From Nostocaceae cyanobacterium CSSed10_463m (GTDB lineage Bacteria > Cyanobacteriota > Cyanobacteriia > Cyanobacteriales > Nostocaceae), in NCBI GenBank assembly GCA_003556955.1, contig PWQB01000062.1, positions 1 through 7,574 of the forward strand: a stretch of DNA of 7,574 nucleotides, written 5' to 3'. The notes beneath the pieces are model-generated. The model did no database searches and had not been told where the DNA came from. It saw nothing but the letters and a program-made list of their open reading frames with translations. The position numbers and the translations under genes are program-made. Of the stretch, positions 1-5,801 are shown piece after piece (the first letter of the stretch is position 1; each line of letters starts with the position of its first letter).

Positions 1-517
1 AGACATAACAGAAGATCAAATGACTCGCCGCAGATCGGCTTTAGTTGACGAAAAGCAACTGGCAAAGTTTGCGATTGAAGTCGGTTTAGATTTTAAAATG
101 CGCTTGGGAAGAGGCGCAATTCGGGATGGCGGTTTTCAAAGTCCCAATTTATTGAGTAGCACCTTTGAATCAGTTGTGGGAGCGTATTATTTAGATTGCG
201 ATCGCAACATTGAGAAAATTCGCCCAATTCTTGAAGATTTATTTAACTCCGTCCCGGAAGCGATTATGGAAATCCGTTCTAATGTCGATTCCAAAAATCG
301 ATTGCAAGAGTTGGTACAGGCAAATTTTGGATCTGTACTACCTAAGTATGAGACAAAACGAATCGGAGGCGAGGATCATGCTCCAGAATATCTGGCTACG
401 GTTTCCGTTGTTGGTACTAAGGTTTACGGACAAGGAACAGCTCGTGGTAAGAAGGAGGCGGAAAAACGAGCTGCGGAAAATGCCTTATTTAATTTGAAAA
501 AACAAGGTTTAATTTAG
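1..517 (+). CDS. rnc: Ribonuclease III, 3' part (5' end outside window)
   Basis: Endoribonuclease that cuts double-stranded RNA during rRNA and mRNA processing; a cytosolic homodimer. The reading frame is open from base 2 to the window edge, so the ATG at 20 is internal and the true start lies to the left. RNase III proteins are usually about 220-240 residues, so roughly the first 60 are missing, including the ERLEFLGD signature. Counting from the Met at base 20, the end of the nuclease domain is seen at residues 1-80 (LGRGAIRDGG at 29-38, then LLSSTFESVVGAYYLD at 44-59). A double-stranded RNA-binding domain follows at about 90-159, with the basic GKKEAEKRAAENAL helix near its end. Glu50 aligns with the catalytic Glu117 of the E. 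coli enzyme. The neighbouring metal-ligand position (E. coli Asp114) is Ser47 here. The gene ends with TAG, just before a palindromic repeat that could terminate it. Confidence 0.93.
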   Translation, partial: DITEDQMTRRRSALVDEKQLAKFAIEVGLDFKMRLGRGAIRDGGFQSPNLLSSTFESVVGAYYLDCDRNIEKIRPILEDLFNSVPEAIMEIRSNVDSKNRLQELVQANFGSVLPKYETKRIGGEDHAPEYLATVSVVGTKVYGQGTARGKKEAEKRAAENALFNLKKQGLI

Positions 518-529
518 AACTGCCAAAAT

Positions 530-557
530 GTAGAGATGTTTCATGAAACGTCTCTAC
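530..557. repeat. 28-bp near-perfect palindrome after rnc
   Basis: The two arms, beginning GTAGAGATGTTTC and ending GAAACGTCTCTAC, are inverted copies apart from one T/G position. The hairpin starts 12 bases after the rnc stop and lies between convergent genes, so it may end transcription or protect the mRNA 3' end. No T-run follows it, so a classical rho-independent terminator is not supported. It belongs to the same sequence family as the 580-609 palindrome. Confidence 0.8.
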
Positions 558-558
558 C

Positions 559-650
559 CAATACATTTCGGTTAAGGGATGTAGAGACGTTCCATGGAAC
601 GTCTCTACAAGGGTTTTCGGCTCCCGAATTTGCTTAACCGAACAGTATTG
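559..650. repeat. 92-bp MITE-like element with 18-bp terminal inverted repeats
   Basis: The left end CAATACATTTCGGTTAAG (559-576) is the inverted copy of the right end CTTAACCGAACAGTATTG (633-650) at 16 of 18 positions. The unit is flanked by an identical 10-bp direct repeat, CGTCTCTACC, at 549-558 and 651-660. It contains another palindrome at 580-609. There is no coding capacity. Terminal inverted repeats plus flanking direct repeats suggest a small non-autonomous mobile element. However, the direct repeat is also part of the palindrome family, so step-wise repeat growth or recombination is an alternative to target-site duplication. Confidence 0.6.
580..609. repeat. 30-bp perfect palindrome nested in the 92-bp element
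   Basis: A perfect self-complementary stretch centred on CCATGG, with arms TGTAGAGACGTTCCA and its exact complement. It is closely related to the 530-557 palindrome, differing mainly at the centre (CCATGG against TCATGA). As RNA it would fold into a hairpin from either strand. Confidence 0.85.
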
Positions 651-681
651 CGTCTCTACCAGGATTCACTTGGCACTATTT

Positions 682-2985
682 TTAACTCTTTTTCAAATCT
701 TGCCATCTTTGTTGCAGTTGATTCAAGTTAGGATGATGACCACCATAACGCCAACCTACATAAGCTTGGCAAATTTCATCTATTAATTGAGCCGTGGCTG
801 GGGGGTGATGCTGATGTGATACGCTGGCATACTCTAGGGGTGTTTGTGCTGGATGCTTACCCAAACCTTTTTCTGCTACCCATTGCAGCATTTGCTGATA
901 TAGACTTTCCATTGGGGGTAATTTTTTTAACCAGCGATACTTGCGCCACTGTTGCCACTGTCCCCAACCTAGCCAACCAAAAAATGCTATGGTCGTGGAC
1001 AAAATTAAACCAGTCAACACACCCAGCCAGCCTTGGGAGAATAAAGACCAGAACCAAGCGATCGCTCTCACTAACCAGCTAAATATATTACCAAACACAG
1101 TGTTTAAAAATCCTGTAACCGGGCTTGGTAACCAGCCTGCTACCCATTGCCAAAACTGGCGTAAGACACTAAATGTCTCAATTTCTTCAATGGAAGGGGG
1201 AATTAAAGGATGATTGGGAATGGGGTCAAATGCAAACCAGCCATATTGAGGGAAATACACTTCTGTCATGGCGTAAGCATCTGTGTTGCGGACAACGTAC
1301 ATTCCTGTAAATGGATTAAACTGACCTGCACTAAAACCAGCCACTAACCGAGTTGGGATACCAATAGAACGCAGCATCACTGTGAGAACGGTGGAAAAGT
1401 GATCGGGATAACCTCCTTTGTGTTTGAATAAGAAGGCTTCTACTAAGTCTTCATCTTCCCTCAGATATGGCAGTCCTAAAGGATTTTCGGGAATTGAGTA
1501 GTTTTGCTTCAGGTACTGAGCTAGGTAGAGGGCTATTTCATAAGCTGAATCTAGAGTTTTAGTAGAATTGGCGACGCTTTCTTGGTTGTAGTTAGCCAAG
1601 ATTTCTTCAGTTCGTTGTCTGACTTTTTGTGTAATTTCTGGGGTAATTTGTAAGTAATAATTTTGAATATTTTGGGGATAGTTTGTAGAAGCTTGTCTTA
1701 ATACAGTGCGATCGCGGTATGGCACTTCTGAAACCACAGTGTAGGTTAAACCTTCTGATAATCCCACAGGCGATCGCAAGCCATTTTCGGGGTCAACAGC
1801 AATAATTGGCGCAGGATAATAAATTTCCTTGGGATGAGCCATCGCCGGAATCAAGTTAGGCAAATCTGACACCACTGTGTAAGTTTGCACTACTTCTCTA
1901 CTAGGGCCACTAAATATGGGCAAAGGCAGACGAATTTGGTAAGACCAACGGGGTCGCCTGTGGGTAGTAACTTGATCATTACGGGAAATCTCCCATCCTT
2001 TGCCAGTGTAGCGGTCAAATGCTAACACGCGCCAAAATCCTTCCACCTGCGATCGCACCCGCATCACTACTTTGGGTGTCATCTCTCCCCGCAGGTTTTG
2101 GTTCATTTGGCTATTAAAACCGTAATAAAAACTACTATCTATGCTCCCCGGTTCACCTGTTCCCCCTTGTCCCTGGCCGCCATTGCCTTGATTACTACCT
2201 TCGCGGACATAACCGGGGTTAACAATGCTCCGACCTGTAAAATCATCCTGGACATTAATGGGGGCGCTAACTGGAAAACTCCGCAGTTGATAGCCAGGGA
2301 ATCGTGGTAGAACTGCAAAAATTGCCAGACCTAGCCCGACAATTAGCAAGAAATTTACAATTAAGAATTTAAAATTTAATATTGGGGAACGTTGCTGATC
2401 TAACTTGCTATTTTTGATTTTTAATGGCTGAATGCCCAACTGTGAGCGATAGTTTAAGACTAAAGTTGGTAATGCGATCGCCAAAAATATTAATAATACT
2501 GGTGCAAAAGCCAAAGTTTGACTGACTGTGGCTGCCACACCTAATAAAATCAAACCTATAACAATAGAATAGCCCAAGCTTTTGCGCCGGGGCATATCAA
2601 AGCTATGGAGTATTTGTAGTTGAATTAATAACTCTGCTAAAGCCAGACGTGTATCGTTCAATTCTCCCAGCAACCGCCCGAAGAAAGCACCTAACGCCAC
2701 CAACATTCCGATGGCGATGCAGAACTTGACTGGAATATTGGCACTGCGACGACGGTAGTAACTCCAAACCGAACCTAATATACTTAACGGCACTGCCCAC
2801 AGACTAAATTGAGTCGAGGCTGCAATATCCGTGGCCACAATGCCCACAATTACTAACGCTAACACTAGGACTCTCAAGAAAATTGAGTCTTCCACTATTG
2901 TTGACGTTGATCCCTGGACATTTTGCCGCCAGTAACGGCCTATAGGTAGAAGCCAAACTTGATTGATCCTAGATAACTTAAACAT
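682..2985 (-). CDS. TgpA-like membrane protein with degenerate transglutaminase domain
   Basis: A 767-residue integral membrane protein of unknown role. The N-terminal part has several hydrophobic helices (about 35-54, 60-76, 86-104, 138-180 and 205-228) and the motif LQILHSFDMPRRKSLGYS (123-140), typical of the DUF3488/TgpA N-terminal domain. A Gly/Gln-rich linker (about 262-280) leads to a large soluble region. The transglutaminase-like core lies at about 480-590, then a membrane helix at about 650-675 and a C-terminal DUF4129-like tail (about 690-765). In active members the core carries Cys, His and Asp. Here the Cys site is Pro527 (GGYPDHF), the His site is Tyr571 (NTDAYAM), and only Asp587 (FDPIP) remains, so thiol chemistry is not expected. 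The ATG at 2985 fits the N-terminus, although the ribosome site is weak. The gene is complete and in frame throughout, unlike a decaying pseudogene. It follows the patU3-like gene by 401 bp, so it is probably transcribed separately. Confidence 0.85.
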   Translation of the reverse strand: MFKLSRINQVWLLPIGRYWRQNVQGSTSTIVEDSIFLRVLVLALVIVGIVATDIAASTQFSLWAVPLSILGSVWSYYRRRSANIPVKFCIAIGMLVALGAFFGRLLGELNDTRLALAELLIQLQILHSFDMPRRKSLGYSIVIGLILLGVAATVSQTLAFAPVLLIFLAIALPTLVLNYRSQLGIQPLKIKNSKLDQQRSPILNFKFLIVNFLLIVGLGLAIFAVLPRFPGYQLRSFPVSAPINVQDDFTGRSIVNPGYVREGSNQGNGGQGQGGTGEPGSIDSSFYYGFNSQMNQNLRGEMTPKVVMRVRSQVEGFWRVLAFDRYTGKGWEISRNDQVTTHRRPRWSYQIRLPLPIFSGPSREVVQTYTVVSDLPNLIPAMAHPKEIYYPAPIIAVDPENGLRSPVGLSEGLTYTVVSEVPYRDRTVLRQASTNYPQNIQNYYLQITPEITQKVRQRTEEILANYNQESVANSTKTLDSAYEIALYLAQYLKQNYSIPENPLGLPYLREDEDLVEAFLFKHKGGYPDHFSTVLTVMLRSIGIPTRLVAGFSAGQFNPFTGMYVVRNTDAYAMTEVYFPQYGWFAFDPIPNHPLIPPSIEEIETFSVLRQFWQWVAGWLPSPVTGFLNTVFGNIFSWLVRAIAWFWSLFSQGWLGVLTGLILSTTIAFFGWLGWGQWQQWRKYRWLKKLPPMESLYQQMLQWVAEKGLGKHPAQTPLEYASVSHQHHPPATAQLIDEICQAYVGWRYGGHHPNLNQLQQRWQDLKKS

Positions 2986-3023
2986 TAAGAATAGACAAAA
3001 AGGATGTTGTAGATGCTATGGAC

Positions 3024-3052
3024 AAAATATTAAGTATGTGAATTTATACCAA
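3024..3052 (-). promoter_or_regulatory. Possible promoter of the TgpA-like gene
   Basis: On the - strand, TTGGTA (3052-3047) and TATTTT (3029-3024) are separated by 17 bases, each matching four of six sigma-70 consensus positions. Transcription would start near 3017, about 32 nt before the ATG. In AT-rich DNA such matches arise easily by chance. Confidence 0.3.
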
Positions 3053-3128
3053 TTTTAACAAAAAATCCACAGGTGAGATCATCTGGCCATCCAGATTTAG
3101 CCTGAATTTCTTGATTAGAGATTGGTAT
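3046..3128. repeat. 83-bp inverted-repeat unit with internal hairpin
   Basis: ATACCAAT at 3046-3053 is inverted as ATTGGTAT at 3121-3128, and two more bases outside (TT) also match. Inside is a hairpin with arms ATCTGG (3081-3086) and CCAGAT (3091-3096). The termini resemble those of short non-coding cyanobacterial repeats, but I cannot confirm copy number or mobility from one copy. Confidence 0.4.
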
Positions 3129-3138
3129 GAACAAGTTG

Positions 3139-3167
3139 CTTGCTAATTTATTTTTTAGCAAGTTTTT
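3139..3167 (+). terminator. Terminator-like hairpin on + strand
   Basis: CTTGCTAA (3139-3146), an 8-base loop and TTAGCAAG (3155-3162) are followed immediately by TTTTT (3163-3167). The shape is that of a rho-independent terminator on the + strand, but the stem is AT-rich. No + strand gene precedes it within 2.5 kb, so it would serve only an unrecognised transcript or be fortuitous. Confidence 0.35.
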
Positions 3168-3386
3168 CCAGAGAAAACAGTAACTCCCCGCAGACTAGCT
3201 TTGGGAGTTGTGGCAACTTATACAATTTGTATGTTCACGCGGTTGGTGTCGAAACACTATTTACCGTTAGTTAAGAAATGTAGAAACCCTAATGACCTGT
3301 TGTGATTAAAAGATCAGACTTATACAACGACTACCATCTGATACATCGGTATAATCAATCTCAAATGCTAACGAGGATCATTTCAA

Positions 3387-4208
3387 TTAAATCGCGGGAC
3401 TAATCACAAACAGCAAAGGCTGTTGGTCTAGTTCTGGAAATTCGACTTCGAGAGTATATACTGGAGTTGGTTGATTGCAGTATAATTCCACACTCAAATG
3501 TCCTGGGGTTGTAGAATTGGCGATCGCTTGGTTACCATGTCCTTGTAGTTTCAACGTACCTGGAGCGGGTAACTTACAATTCACACTCAAGTGTGTCAGA
3601 TGATCTTGAGACTGGTATTCTACCCTCAAAGTCAGAGTACCAGCGCTAGTGAGCCATTGTCTTTCCACCACTGGATGGGCAGATGACACAGGTAAAGTCA
3701 AATTATCTAACAATTGTTTAGCTGCTAGTAATGACAATGCGATCTGCTGACGTGGTTGTAAATCTGAGTAATCTTCCTGAAGTTGAGGGATTGTATCCTG
3801 AGTATTCACAGAACGATAGGTGCTTCTTAGCACCAATCCAGCTAAATCATTAATAGCCTGTGACTCATGAGGGAAAAAGCCTTCAACTACCTGAACTAGT
3901 TTTGCCCCTAGAGGTAGTGAAGATGTAATTAACCCTTGACATTTTGTCAATAGTTCTTGGAAAACTTTCTCTGGTAAAGGAATTGGCAGATTCAACTTTG
4001 ACTGTTGTGGTATCCATCCCCAGGTGGAATTTAATGCGAGCGATCGCTCTTCCAGCAATTCTGGGTACTCTACTAATTGAGACTCCCAAGGAAATAAAGG
4101 AGGCTGCTTTTCGACTTCGATTTGTAGCCGACGCTTAAGGACGGCTTGGAAACGTTCTTGCACAGTAGGAATTTCTCCCAATTGAAAGGTTTGGGGCATT
4201 CCTCCCAA
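3387..4208 (-). CDS. patU3: PatU3-like heterocyst pattern protein
   Basis: In Anabaena PCC 7120 PatU3 affects heterocyst spacing, and its loss gives multiple contiguous heterocysts; it is reported to interact with HetZ. The name here rests on position and layout: third after a HetZ-like and a small PatU5-like gene on the same strand. The 273-residue product is soluble, without signal peptide or membrane helix. It has a Pro/Trp patch (PPLFPWESQ, about 36-44), a helical middle (about 85-175) and a probably beta-rich C-terminal third. The frame begins with TTG at 4208, directly after the patU5 TAA, with GGTGA just upstream as a possible ribosome site. An ATG at 4199 would give 270 residues, but GGGAGG lies only one base before it, too close for a standard site. 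Both starts are in the patU5 frame, so a readthrough product of about 326 residues is conceivable. Expression is probably coupled to patU5. Confidence 0.75.
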   Translation of the reverse strand: MGGMPQTFQLGEIPTVQERFQAVLKRRLQIEVEKQPPLFPWESQLVEYPELLEERSLALNSTWGWIPQQSKLNLPIPLPEKVFQELLTKCQGLITSSLPLGAKLVQVVEGFFPHESQAINDLAGLVLRSTYRSVNTQDTIPQLQEDYSDLQPRQQIALSLLAAKQLLDNLTLPVSSAHPVVERQWLTSAGTLTLRVEYQSQDHLTHLSVNCKLPAPGTLKLQGHGNQAIANSTTPGHLSVELYCNQPTPVYTLEVEFPELDQQPLLFVISPAI

Positions 4209-4367
4209 TTATGGCTCACCGCCTGTAAAGTCGGCTACCTCCTTGAGAGGGTAGTTTACCCCGTCAATTTCCCTACACTCTACCAATTTAGGCTCGATGG
4301 TGTTAGCTTTATTGGCCAACCACCAATCGAGTAAATTGGTTTGTAAGGATTCTGAGTCACTATTCAT
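4209..4367 (-). CDS. patU5: PatU5-like small protein (N-terminal half of PatU)
   Basis: A 52-codon gene starting MNSDSESLQTNLLDWWLANK. Its ATG overlaps the hetZ stop codon (ATGAATAG), a sign of translational coupling. It ends with TAA at 4211-4209, and the same frame then continues into the patU3-like gene. In Nostoc punctiforme PatU is, from memory, one protein, whereas in Anabaena PCC 7120 it is encoded as separate small (patU5) and large (patU3) genes after hetZ. This layout matches the split form. The product is short, with a Trp-Trp pair at 15-16, no membrane segment and no recognisable motif. Its own molecular function is unknown. Being a broken 5' piece of patU rather than an independent gene is the main alternative reading. 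Confidence 0.7.
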   Translation of the reverse strand: MNSDSESLQTNLLDWWLANKANTIEPKLVECREIDGVNYPLKEVADFTGGEP

Positions 4368-5583
4368 GAGTAGATGCACTTGATCCGGACACTAGGGAGT
4401 TACGAATTTCCCATGCTTGTTCCAGAATTTTAAACCACCGTTTTTGCAATTGCGCTGTGGACAATCCCAAGGTTTTGGCAATTTTCTCATCTGGTTGTCC
4501 TTCTTGTTTCAATTCCAGTAACGAGCGCTGCTTGTCGTCCAATTGGTTTGTATAATCTTGCCATTGCTGAGGCGTTAAACCCAAATTAGTGTGCAGTGAG
4601 GCTTCCAACCACTCGTGAACTAATTCCCAACGGTGTAACAAGGCAAACCGAATCAAATGATATTTAAAGCGTTGCTGTAAGTAGTCGCGCTGACGGGGAG
4701 TTAAACCCAAAATCGACTCAATTTCCTGAGTTGATAAATCTTGAAGACGGAGAGCGAAGTAATCAGCACAATCCGACTGTTGTCGTTGTGTGAGGTAATC
4801 CATTAACTCTGTCACCACAACTGAACGCAGAGTATCTTCTTCTGGTTCTGGTTCTGGTTGCATGGCCATTGCCGAACGCAATTGCTGTACTGCTGGTTCT
4901 TCCCAAGAACCGTCATTGTCATTGGAACTACCTTCAGCGGCCTGTTCTATATCTACACTGGTTTCTTGGGGTTGCTGTTGGGAAAAGGTTTGCGCCCGCA
5001 GGATAATTAGCTGCTGCTGTCGCCCTGGTAAAGGAATCCGCCGCTTACCATAGCGCTCAGTAAAGGCCATATACTCTGCTAATTCCAGGAGAGTTTGGGG
5101 ACGATAAGTCGGACCCATTTGATTTTCCCGCCGGAAAGCATTTAAAGCTTCCAGATAAAAACCTTGGAGAAAATCTTCAATAATGGTTAGTCGTCCTTGA
5201 TAGCTTAACTGTCTTTGAGGAGGATTAATGTAGCGATAAATAATTGCACTCAAAGTACTGTGTAGCTCTACCCTACCCCGACTTGAACCCAACTGATAGT
5301 ATCTGAAACACTGTTGCAGCCTATGTCTGGCTAAGGAAATCGCCGAGCTTTGCACATCACCCGAAGCCTGAATACGTTTACTTTCTTGGCAAATTCGGTA
5401 TACTTCGGTGGTAATTCTTGTAGCTACATCGTGGCAATTTTGCTTGGAAGCTTTAGTGGATTCCTGAAGCTCTTTGTATAGCAGTTGAAATGTCCCCTCG
5501 AAGCCGATGGAGTTTTCTCCCTGAACGGTTGTTGGGGTGGGAACTGTTGTGGTTGGAATTGTTGCAGTTGCGGCTGAATTCAT
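4360..5583 (-). CDS. hetZ: HetZ-like heterocyst differentiation regulator
   Basis: HetZ is a DNA-binding regulator of early heterocyst differentiation, acting downstream of and feeding back on HetR. The 407-residue product is close to the roughly 400 residues I recall for HetZ. It has a Thr/Pro-rich N-terminus (1-25), a helical and basic central region (about 28-200), an acidic Gln/Glu/Pro linker (about 203-250, with PEPEPEED) and a C-terminal region resembling sigma-factor region 4. That region has two helix-turn-helix-like segments, about 284-310 (STQEIESILGLTPRQRDYLQ) and 364-390 (PDEKIAKTLGLSTAQLQKRW). The ATG at 5583 is chosen. A TTG at 5598 in the same frame, preceded by AGGG, would add five residues. 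Two small co-directional genes follow without a gap, as in the hetZ-patU5-patU3 cluster, which is the main support for the name. A divergent sigma-like regulator of another family is the alternative. Confidence 0.8.
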   Translation of the reverse strand: MNSAATATIPTTTVPTPTTVQGENSIGFEGTFQLLYKELQESTKASKQNCHDVATRITTEVYRICQESKRIQASGDVQSSAISLARHRLQQCFRYYQLGSSRGRVELHSTLSAIIYRYINPPQRQLSYQGRLTIIEDFLQGFYLEALNAFRRENQMGPTYRPQTLLELAEYMAFTERYGKRRIPLPGRQQQLIILRAQTFSQQQPQETSVDIEQAAEGSSNDNDGSWEEPAVQQLRSAMAMQPEPEPEEDTLRSVVVTELMDYLTQRQQSDCADYFALRLQDLSTQEIESILGLTPRQRDYLQQRFKYHLIRFALLHRWELVHEWLEASLHTNLGLTPQQWQDYTNQLDDKQRSLLELKQEGQPDEKIAKTLGLSTAQLQKRWFKILEQAWEIRNSLVSGSSASTHE

Positions 5584-5643
5584 AGTCTCGGCTTTCAAAA
5601 GACCCTAAAAATACTTAAGTAAAACCTGTGACGACTTTGGTTG

Positions 5644-5672
5644 TTGGCTGGCTGTTTAAATTTGCGTATAAG
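5644..5672 (+). promoter_or_regulatory. Sigma-70-type promoter for the divergent hypothetical gene
   Basis: TTGGCT (5644-5649) and TATAAG (5667-5672) are spaced by exactly 17 bases. The -10 matches five and the -35 four of six consensus positions. Transcription would start near 5680, about 110 nt before the ATG at 5792. It reads away from hetZ. Confidence 0.5.
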
Positions 5673-5702
5673 CTAAATGCAGGCTGTTCCAGGAATTAGG
5701 AT

Positions 5703-5801
5703 ATGCCTATTTTTATGGTTCCCAGTCATGGGATAGTTCAGAATTTGATAGATGCTTTTGCCATTACCCACCGAGTCGTGTACAAGTCATTATGGATTTA
5801 A
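5703..5801 (+). CDS. Possible 32-codon leader ORF
   Basis: ATG at 5703 begins MPIFMVPSHG and ends SLWI before a TAA at 5799-5801, overlapping the first codons of the next gene in another frame. AGGA lies 8 bases before its ATG, a better ribosome site than that of the downstream gene. It would lie within the transcript from the 5644-5672 promoter. The product matches nothing I recognise. It could couple translation to the downstream gene, or be chance. Confidence 0.3.
   Translation: MPIFMVPSHGIVQNLIDAFAITHRVVYKSLWI
5720..5733. promoter_or_regulatory. 14-bp inverted repeat, possible operator
   Basis: TCCCA-GTCA-TGGGA, with five-base arms, sits between the divergent hetZ and hypothetical genes. 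Its arm order (CCC then GGG) is the reverse of the HetR-type GGG-N5-CCC core, so it is not called a HetR site. No known regulator can be assigned. Confidence 0.25.

Larger units (their letters stand above)
2986..3386. other. 401-bp non-coding stretch between patU3 and the TgpA-like gene
   Basis: I see no supportable gene here. It holds an inverted-repeat unit at 3046-3128, a terminator-like hairpin at 3139-3167 that points in the + direction, an AACTCCC/GGGAGTT inverted repeat (3182-3188 and 3203-3209), and a small palindrome ATACAATTTGTAT at 3220-3232. A weak promoter for the downstream - strand gene is possible at 3024-3052. No convincing terminator for the hetZ-patU transcript was found. 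Confidence 0.6.

Noticed and set aside
210..497. 95-codon + strand frame overlapping rnc
   Set aside because: It overlaps the double-stranded RNA-binding domain in another frame, and the rnc frame is the one with family similarity.
529..660. CRISPR array suggested by repeated GTCTCTAC blocks
   Set aside because: The copies are palindromic, differ in orientation and length, and have no spacers of regular size and no cas genes nearby.
2098..2310. 70-codon + strand frame inside the TgpA-like gene
   Set aside because: It is antisense to a clear protein with family motifs, and has no ribosome site or recognisable sequence. The same applies to the other antisense frames in the transglutaminase, hetZ and prenyltransferase genes.
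3387..4208. DUF1822-family protein beside a sigma factor
   Set aside because: That pairing is common in cyanobacteria and was my first idea, but the small overlapping gene between the two and the sequence layout fit hetZ-patU5-patU3 better.
5720..5733. HetR site at TCCCAGTCATGGGA
   Set aside because: The arms are in the opposite order to the GGG-N5-CCC core and the spacer is four bases, not five.
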